The translations under genes were made by a program, and so were the position numbers. Positions 58,550 to 64,000 of a stretch of 64,000 nt of DNA are shown piece by piece (position 1 is the first letter of the stretch; every line of letters starts with the position of its first letter). This stretch comes from [Clostridium] innocuum (GTDB lineage Bacteria; Bacillota_I; Bacilli_A; Erysipelotrichales; Erysipelotrichaceae), in the NCBI GenBank assembly GCA_012317185.1, contig CP048838.1, positions 1,984,001 to 2,048,000 of the forward strand, in the 5' to 3' direction. Below the pieces are notes generated by a model. The model ran no database searches. It was not told where the DNA came from and saw only the letters and a list, made by a program, of their open reading frames with translations.

Positions 58550-60796
58550 ATGAAAAATCTGGTTATTGTGGAATCCCCTTCCAAATCCAAAACCATAGAA
58601 AAATACCTGGGTGGCGACTATCATGTTGTTTCATCCAAAGGACATATACGTGATCTTGCGACAAGCGGCAAGGGTGGTCTGGGAATCGATGTTGAGAATG
58701 ATTTCGAGCCGACCTACAAGGTCAGCAGTGACAAACGCGCAGTCGTTAAGGAGCTGAAGGACCTCGCGAAAAAAAGCGATCATGTATATCTGGCAAGTGA
58801 CCCCGACCGTGAGGGAGAGGCGATTGCCTGGCATCTGGCAAATGTGCTGGATTTGAATATGGAAGAAGAAAACCGTATCATCTTCAACGAAATCACAAAG
58901 CATGCAGTGGTGGAGGCGTTTGAGCATCCGCGTACGATTGATCAGGACCTGGTGAAATCCCAGGAGGCACGGCGTATGCTGGACCGCATCATCGGCTTTA
59001 AGCTGTCCAAGCTGTTACAGAGTAAAATAAAAAGCAAATCCGCAGGCCGTGTGCAGTCGGTGGCACTGCGCCTGATCGTTGAACGGGAAAATGAAATCCG
59101 CGCGTTTAAGAGTGAGGAATACTGGACACTGGCTGCCAATATTGAAAAGGATGGAAAGATGTTCAGCGCATCCTTAAACAAGATTGACGGCAAGAAGGCT
59201 GACCTGAAAACGCAGGAGGAGGTCAATGCGGTCATCGAGCGCTGCTGTCATGACTTCATTGTCAGCAGCATTGAAAAGAAGGTTCGCAAGAAAGAAGCAA
59301 GAATGCCGTTCATCACCTCCACCCTGCAGCAGGAGGCAAGCACCAAGCTGGGCTTTGGAGCAAAGAAAACCATGCAGATTGCACAGAAGCTGTATGAGGG
59401 ACTTCCGCTTGCGGGAGGAGTCAGCGAGGGTCTTATTTCCTATATGCGTACCGATTCCACACGACTGAGTGATCAGTTTGTCAAGGATGCGGAAAGCTAT
59501 ATCGAAGAAACCTATGGGAAGGACTACAAGGGACGTGCCCGTCAGAAAAACAGTGAAAATGCACAGGATGCGCATGAGGCCATTCGTCCGACGAGTATTC
59601 TGAATACGCCGGCAAGAGTCAAGGAATATCTGACAAATGATCAGTATAAGCTGTACAAGCTGATTTATGCCAGAACGCTGGCATCCTTAATGGCGCCAAG
59701 CAAAAGCAATGTGGTCAATGTACAGATCGTATCCGATGGCTGTGAGTTCAGTGCCAACGGCTCCATTCTTACCTTTGACGGTTATCTGAAAATCTACAGC
59801 GATTATGAAACTGTTAAGGATGAAATGCTGCCAATCATGGAAGAACAGGAAACGCTCAAGGATGTTGAGCTGGAAGGTAAGCAGCACTTCACCGAGCCGC
59901 CGCTTCGCTACAGTGAGGCCCGCCTGATCAAGGATCTGGAGGAAAAGGGAATTGGACGTCCGTCCACCTATGCAATCATCATTGATACACTGCAGGCCCG
60001 CGGCTATGTCTCTTTGGAGCGCCCAAGTGAGGGCAGTAAGACGAAGGTCTTCATCCCCAGTGAACAGGGCGAGCTGACCGACACCAAGCTGCAGGAATTC
60101 TTCAGCGGCATCATCAACGTATCCTATACGGCGAATATGGAGCATCACCTGGACGAGATTGCGGCAGGAGAGCGAAACAATATTGAAGAGGTTCGTACCT
60201 TCTATAATGAATTTGAACCGCTGCTGCAGAATGCATATGAGAATATGGAAAAGAAGGAGCTGGAGCGCACCGGAGAAAAATGTCCGGACTGCGGGAACGA
60301 CCTGGTGTATCGCATCGGGCGTTTCGGTAAATTTATCTCCTGCATCAACTTTCCGGAATGCCGCTATACCAAAGGTGAGGATGAGGATGAAAATGCTGTG
60401 GAGGAGGTCTGCCCGAAATGCGGAAGCAAGATGGTGACGAAAAAAGGACGCTACGGCTCCTTCCTTGCCTGCAGCAATTACCCGGAATGTAAATATATCA
60501 AAAGCAACAAGACGAAGGAAGAACCGGAGCCTACCGGAGAAATGTGTCCGGACTGCGGTCATGAGCTGGTAAGAAGAAAATCCCGTTTCGGTACGACCTT
60601 TATCGGCTGCAGCAATTATCCGAAATGCCGCTATATCAAAAAGGAACCGAAGAAGGAAAAAGCGGAAGGGGATGATAAGGCAGCACCGAAGAAAAAGGCA
60701 GCTGCCAAGAAAACGACCAAGAAGGTTGTGAAAAAGGCAGTGAAGAAACCCGTGAAGAAGGCTGTGGAAGCAGAGGCAGAAGGCAGTGAATCATGA
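58550..60796 (+). CDS. topA: DNA topoisomerase I
   Basis: A 748-residue type IA topoisomerase that relaxes negative supercoils. TOPRIM: LVIVESPSKSKTIEKYLG and ASDPDREGEAIAWHL. The catalytic tyrosine is in LISYMRTDSTRLS. Three C-terminal four-cysteine zinc ribbons follow (CPDCGNDLVYRIGRFG, CPKCGSKMVTKKGRYG, CPDCGHELVRRKSRFG, each closed by C-x-N-x-PxC). The end is a ~35-residue Lys/Ala-rich tail (KKKAAAKKTTKKVVKKAVKK), unusual for Bacillota and probably a DNA-binding extension. The start at 58550 is chosen for AGGAGG upstream. Confidence 0.97.
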   Translation: MKNLVIVESPSKSKTIEKYLGGDYHVVSSKGHIRDLATSGKGGLGIDVENDFEPTYKVSSDKRAVVKELKDLAKKSDHVYLASDPDREGEAIAWHLANVLDLNMEEENRIIFNEITKHAVVEAFEHPRTIDQDLVKSQEARRMLDRIIGFKLSKLLQSKIKSKSAGRVQSVALRLIVERENEIRAFKSEEYWTLAANIEKDGKMFSASLNKIDGKKADLKTQEEVNAVIERCCHDFIVSSIEKKVRKKEARMPFITSTLQQEASTKLGFGAKKTMQIAQKLYEGLPLAGGVSEGLISYMRTDSTRLSDQFVKDAESYIEETYGKDYKGRARQKNSENAQDAHEAIRPTSILNTPARVKEYLTNDQYKLYKLIYARTLASLMAPSKSNVVNVQIVSDGCEFSANGSILTFDGYLKIYSDYETVKDEMLPIMEEQETLKDVELEGKQHFTEPPLRYSEARLIKDLEEKGIGRPSTYAIIIDTLQARGYVSLERPSEGSKTKVFIPSEQGELTDTKLQEFFSGIINVSYTANMEHHLDEIAAGERNNIEEVRTFYNEFEPLLQNAYENMEKKELERTGEKCPDCGNDLVYRIGRFGKFISCINFPECRYTKGEDEDENAVEEVCPKCGSKMVTKKGRYGSFLACSNYPECKYIKSNKTKEEPEPTGEMCPDCGHELVRRKSRFGTTFIGCSNYPKCRYIKKEPKKEKAEGDDKAAPKKKAAAKKTTKKVVKKAVKKPVKKAVEAEAEGSES

Positions 60797-62091
60797 TGGA
60801 TAAGGTAACCGTTGTCGGAGCCGGTCTGGCAGGCTGTGAGGCGGCGTGGCAGCTGGTAAAGCGCAAGATTCCGGTACGGCTTGTGGAAATGCGGCCGAAA
60901 ACGTCCTCACCGGCACACCACAGTGAAAACTTTGCGGAGCTTGTGTGCTCCAATTCCCTTCGCTCGGATTCCCTGAACAATGCGGTTGGGATTTTGAAAG
61001 AGGAAATGCGGCATCTGGATTCCATCATCATGGAGAGTGCGGATGCCACACGGGTTCCGGCCGGCAGTGCGCTGGCAGTGGATCGTCAGGCCTTTTCCCG
61101 GCGTATTACAGAACAGCTGAAACAGCATCCGCTGATTGAGGTCATACAGGAAGAGGTAACACAGATTCCCGATGGTCCCTGCATCATTGCCAGCGGTCCG
61201 CTGACAAGCGATGCATTAAGCAAAGCCATACAGGAATACACCCATGCGGATTATTTCCATTTCTATGATGCGGCCGCCCCGATCATTGAAAAGGACAGCA
61301 TTGATTTTTCTAAGGCATATATCAAATCCCGTTATGATAAGGGAGAGGCTGCCTATATCAACTGTGCGATGAGCAGGGAGGAATTTGATGCCTTTTACGA
61401 GGAGCTGATTCATGCGGAAACCGCACAGCTGCACGAGTTTGAGGATGAAACCTACTTTGAAGGCTGTATGCCGTTTGAGGAAATGGCACGCCGCGGACGG
61501 CAGACGCTGCTGTTTGGGCCGATGAAGCCGGTTGGACTGGAGCGTCCGGATGGAACGACACCGTATGCGGTTGTCCAGCTGCGTCAGGATAATGCCGTGG
61601 CAAGTCTGTATAATATCGTCGGCTTTCAGACGCATTTAAAATGGGGGGAGCAGAAGCGTCTGCTGTCCATGATTCCCGGCTTAGAGAATGTTTCCATTGT
61701 GCGCTATGGTGTCATGCACCGCAACTCCTATCTGTGTGCACCGAAGGTTCTGCGCCCCACCTATCAGCATGTCCAGCGGGATGATCTGTTCTTTGCCGGT
61801 CAGCTGTGCGGCGTGGAGGGCTATGTCGAAAGTGCGGCCAGCGGACTTCTGGCTGGGATGAATATGGCCAACCTCATGCGTGAGAAAGCAGTCGTGGAGC
61901 TGCCGGATACGTGTGTCATCGGATCGATGGCGCACTACATCACTCATGCCAGCGAGCGCTATTTTCAGCCGATGAATGCCAACTTCGGAATTATGCGTCT
62001 GTTGGAAAAGGTAAAGAAGAAGGAACGCAAGGAGGCATTTGCCAATCAGGCGCTATCCGTAATCGATACATACAAAAAGGAGTTTGACTGA
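60793..62091 (+). CDS. trmFO: Methylenetetrahydrofolate-tRNA-(uracil-5-)-methyltransferase TrmFO
   Basis: A 432-residue folate- and FAD-dependent enzyme forming m5U54 in tRNA. The FAD site is VVGAGLAGCEAAWQL near the N terminus, and the conserved ELVCSNSLRSD motif follows. Later family segments are FEGCMPFEEMARRGRQTLLF and LCGVEGYVESAASGLLAG. It overlaps topA and xerC by 4 and 1 bp, the topA-trmFO-xerC operon of Bacillus. Confidence 0.97.
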   Translation: MMDKVTVVGAGLAGCEAAWQLVKRKIPVRLVEMRPKTSSPAHHSENFAELVCSNSLRSDSLNNAVGILKEEMRHLDSIIMESADATRVPAGSALAVDRQAFSRRITEQLKQHPLIEVIQEEVTQIPDGPCIIASGPLTSDALSKAIQEYTHADYFHFYDAAAPIIEKDSIDFSKAYIKSRYDKGEAAYINCAMSREEFDAFYEELIHAETAQLHEFEDETYFEGCMPFEEMARRGRQTLLFGPMKPVGLERPDGTTPYAVVQLRQDNAVASLYNIVGFQTHLKWGEQKRLLSMIPGLENVSIVRYGVMHRNSYLCAPKVLRPTYQHVQRDDLFFAGQLCGVEGYVESAASGLLAGMNMANLMREKAVVELPDTCVIGSMAHYITHASERYFQPMNANFGIMRLLEKVKKKERKEAFANQALSVIDTYKKEFD

Positions 62092-62999
62092 TGGAGGAAC
62101 TGCTTGCGCGGTTTCTGCAGTACATGGATTCCCTCAACAGCGGCAGTGTGCATACACGCGCCGCCTACCAAAGAGATATACGCGAGTTTATCTCTTTTTT
62201 GCAGGAAGAGGGAATTGAGGAGCTGCAGGATGCAGATCGCATCATCGTCATGAACTACATTGCCTCTTTGCGTGAGAAGCCCGGGGTCAGCGGAGAAATG
62301 AAAAATTCCACGATTGCCCGCAAGCTGTCCTCCCTTCGTTCCTTTTACCGCTATCTGAATGAATATGTGGGAATCACGCAGAATCCGTTTCTGTATTTTA
62401 AGACACCGAAGCGCGCCAAGCGGATACCGGAGTTTCTGTTTTATGATGAAATGGATACCTTTTTGAGCAGCTTTGATCTGGACACGCCGGACGGACTGCG
62501 GGATCGTGCGATGTTTGAGCTGATGTATGCCTGCGGTCTGCGGGTCAGTGAAGCGGCCTCCCTTCGGTTATACGATATCGATCTGCACGATCGCATCCTC
62601 ACCATACACGGTAAGGGAAACAAGCAGCGCATTGTTCCCTTTTATGCGCTGGCAGGAGAGTTGCTGGAGCACTATCTTCAGGAGGTGCGTCCACAATGGA
62701 TGAAGGAGGAACACGATATCGTGTTCATCAATCAGCGGGGGAAGGGGCTGACCACGCGCGGCATACAGTACCGCATGCAGCTGGCCGCTGATACCTGTTC
62801 GCTTTCCGTGCATGTGCATCCGCATATGTTCCGGCATTCCTTTGCGACGCATCTTTTGGATAACGGTGCCGACCTGCGTGTGGTACAGGAGCTGCTGGGA
62901 CATGCATCGCTATCGACAACGCAGGTATATGTCCATGTGACACAGGAGCGGCTGAAGAAGGCCTACACGCATGCACACCCGCGTGCACAAGAAAAGTAA
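62091..62999 (+). CDS. xerC: Tyrosine recombinase XerC
   Basis: A 302-residue tyrosine recombinase that resolves chromosome dimers at dif. The N-terminal SAM-like core-binding domain (FLQYMDSLNSGSVHTRAAY) is followed by the catalytic domain with YACGLRVSEAASL (R), HGKGNKQR (K), HPHMFRHSFATHLLDNG (H-x-x-R), LGHASLSTTQVYVHV (H and catalytic Y). Genomic position after trmFO marks it as the CodV/XerC member. In Bacillus hslV, hslU and codY come next; here they are absent and rpsB follows at 172 bp. Confidence 0.93.
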   Translation: MEELLARFLQYMDSLNSGSVHTRAAYQRDIREFISFLQEEGIEELQDADRIIVMNYIASLREKPGVSGEMKNSTIARKLSSLRSFYRYLNEYVGITQNPFLYFKTPKRAKRIPEFLFYDEMDTFLSSFDLDTPDGLRDRAMFELMYACGLRVSEAASLRLYDIDLHDRILTIHGKGNKQRIVPFYALAGELLEHYLQEVRPQWMKEEHDIVFINQRGKGLTTRGIQYRMQLAADTCSLSVHVHPHMFRHSFATHLLDNGADLRVVQELLGHASLSTTQVYVHVTQERLKKAYTHAHPRAQEK

Positions 63000-63007
63000 A
63001 AAAACTA

Positions 63008-63035
63008 TTGAAAAGAACAATGAATGTGATATAAT
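63008..63035 (+). promoter_or_regulatory. rpsB promoter
   Basis: TTGAAA (4/6), 16-bp spacer and perfect TATAAT preceded by TGA (extended -10). Confidence 0.78.
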
Positions 63036-63076
63036 AAACAACGGTGCGAACACGCACACTACACACATCATGGATT

Positions 63077-63129
63077 CGGCAGCCCGTGCTTCGAGACGCA
63101 GTGTATGCGTCAATGACAAGTTGCTGCCG
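63077..63129 (+). promoter_or_regulatory. Structured leader of rpsB, candidate S2 autoregulatory element
   Basis: CGGCAGC (63077-63083) is complementary to GCTGCCG (63123-63129), enclosing a hairpin GACGCA (63095-63100) with TGCGTC (63106-63111). The leader is about 130 bases long. Ribosomal-protein leaders of this sort bind their own product in other bacteria; identity with a known rpsB leader family was not checked. Confidence 0.5.
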
Positions 63130-63170
63130 CGTGGAAGTGATGGAGGCGTAACGGAAAGTGAGGATATATC

Positions 63171-64000
63171 ATGTCAGTAGTAACAATGAGAAAATTATTG
63201 GAATCTGGTGTACATTTCGGTCATCAGACTCGCAGATGGAACCCAAAAATGAAACCAAACATCTATGCAAGCAGAAACGGTGTTTACATCATCAATCTGG
63301 AGAAAACTCTGGAACAGCTGGACACTGCATATGCGGCAATGAAAGATATCGCTGAAAAAGGCGGAAAGGTACTGTTCGTAGGTACGAAGAAACAGGCACA
63401 GGCTGTGGTTGTTGAGGAAGCGCTTCGCTCCGGAAGCTTCTTTGTAAATCAGAGATGGCTGGGTGGTCTGTTAACAAACTACCGTACGATTCAGAAACGT
63501 GTAAAACGTCTTGTTGAAATCGAAGAGATGGAAGCAAACGGAACACTGGACCTGTACCCTAAGAAAGAAATCGCACAGGTGAAGAAGCAGAAGGCTCGTC
63601 TGGAAAACTTCCTGGGCGGAATCAAGGAAATGAAGAAGCTGCCAAACGCAATCTTCGTTATTGATCCAAAAGAAGAACACAATGCTGTTGCAGAGGCTAA
63701 GAAGCTGGGAATCCCTGTATTTGCAATGGTGGATACAAACTGTGACCCTGAAACAGTCGATTACCCGATTGCTTCCAATGATGATGCAATCCGTTCCGTA
63801 AAACTGATTACAACTCTGATGGCAGATGCTATTGTAGAAGCTAAGGGTGGTCTGTTAAGCGTTGCTCACAATATTGATGAGAACGAAAACGATGTAACGA
63901 TGAAGGATGTTATCATCAATGTGGAAGAGCAGATTGCAGAAAACGAAAGACGTCGTCGTCAGAGAAACGAGGAACGTCGTAACCGTCGTCCTTATGACCG
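63171..64000 (+). CDS. rpsB: 30S ribosomal protein S2, 3' truncated
   Basis: At least 276 residues of uS2, cut by the right edge of the window with the frame still open. Motifs: VTMRKLLESGVHFGHQTRRW, NGVYIINLEKT, FVNQRWLGGLLTNYRTIQKR and AIFVIDPKEEHNAVAEAKKL. The visible part already passes the usual ~245 residues, so the protein has a C-terminal extension rich in Glu, Arg and Asn (ENERRRRQRNEERRNRRPYD). GAGGAT precedes the ATG. tsf is expected next. Confidence 0.97.
   Translation, partial: MSVVTMRKLLESGVHFGHQTRRWNPKMKPNIYASRNGVYIINLEKTLEQLDTAYAAMKDIAEKGGKVLFVGTKKQAQAVVVEEALRSGSFFVNQRWLGGLLTNYRTIQKRVKRLVEIEEMEANGTLDLYPKKEIAQVKKQKARLENFLGGIKEMKKLPNAIFVIDPKEEHNAVAEAKKLGIPVFAMVDTNCDPETVDYPIASNDDAIRSVKLITTLMADAIVEAKGGLLSVAHNIDENENDVTMKDVIINVEEQIAENERRRRQRNEERRNRRPYD

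Noticed and set aside
1..64000. CRISPR array, tRNA/rRNA genes, insertion sequences, prophage or attachment sites
   Set aside because: No regularly spaced direct repeats, no tRNA-like cloverleaf with CCA, no transposase or integrase other than the housekeeping XerC, and no terminal inverted repeats with target duplications were seen.

Overview
The window is a dense, AT-moderate chromosomal segment of a low-GC Gram-positive bacterium (Bacillota). Gene content and order, a nadD-yqeK fusion, paired class A penicillin-binding proteins around recU, and a bacterial RNase P RNA next to gpsB suggest a member of the Erysipelotrichia, with something close to [Clostridium] innocuum as the best guess. That placement is inference from protein features; no database was searched. 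Almost all of the segment is core housekeeping DNA. No insertion sequence, prophage, CRISPR array, tRNA or rRNA gene was found.

Layout. 1-3004: yhbY (5' truncated), nadD-yqeK, rsfS, a SAM methyltransferase and MTA/SAH nucleosidase, one tight operon. 3185-4828: ypmB-like, dnaD, nth. 5068-11868 (minus): two paralogous class A PBPs with C-terminal helical repeats flanking recU. 12181-16218: gpsB, rnpB RNA, rodZ, pgsA, pncC-type cinA, recA. 16371-20544: rny, ymdB, ferredoxin, miaB. 20746-29823: RNase J2-like protein, ftsK/spoIIIE, then a lipoprotein and ABC nucleoside-type importer (four genes). 29941-32983: two M16 peptidase-like proteins and a short SSB. 33073-38285: rpsD (minus, with leader), then ezrA, cysteine desulfurase and thiI. 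38333-42682: Asn-rich small protein, nitroreductase (minus), rlmA-like, ffh, D-2-hydroxyacid dehydrogenase. 42683-49308 is the most accessory-looking part: a candidate 34-codon minus-strand ORF, ECF sigma factor with a membrane partner, a GNAT acetyltransferase behind a leader peptide plus terminator, a 600-bp non-coding stretch, and a large beta-helix/Ig-like surface protein. 49641-55720: rpsP, khpA, rimM, trmD, a UDG-like protein, rplS, two signal peptidases, rbgA, rnhB. 55850-62999: unknown gene, nfeD-like, SPFH protein, dprA, topA, trmFO, xerC. The window ends inside rpsB.

The genes mostly serve ribosome assembly and translation (rsfS, rpsD/P/S/B, rimM, trmD, rbgA, ffh, miaB, thiI, trmFO, rlmA), RNA decay (rny, RNase J2-like, rnpB), DNA maintenance (nth, recU, recA, dprA, topA, xerC, rnhB, ftsK) and cell-wall growth and division (two PBPs, gpsB, rodZ, ezrA). 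Blocks match Bacillus gene neighbourhoods but are rearranged. Non-coding structure is rich: about 25 intrinsic terminators, several strong sigma-A promoters, candidate ribosomal-protein leaders, and three places where a terminator sits in a position that suggests attenuation or a small RNA (3047-3125, 45011-45105, 51620-51737).
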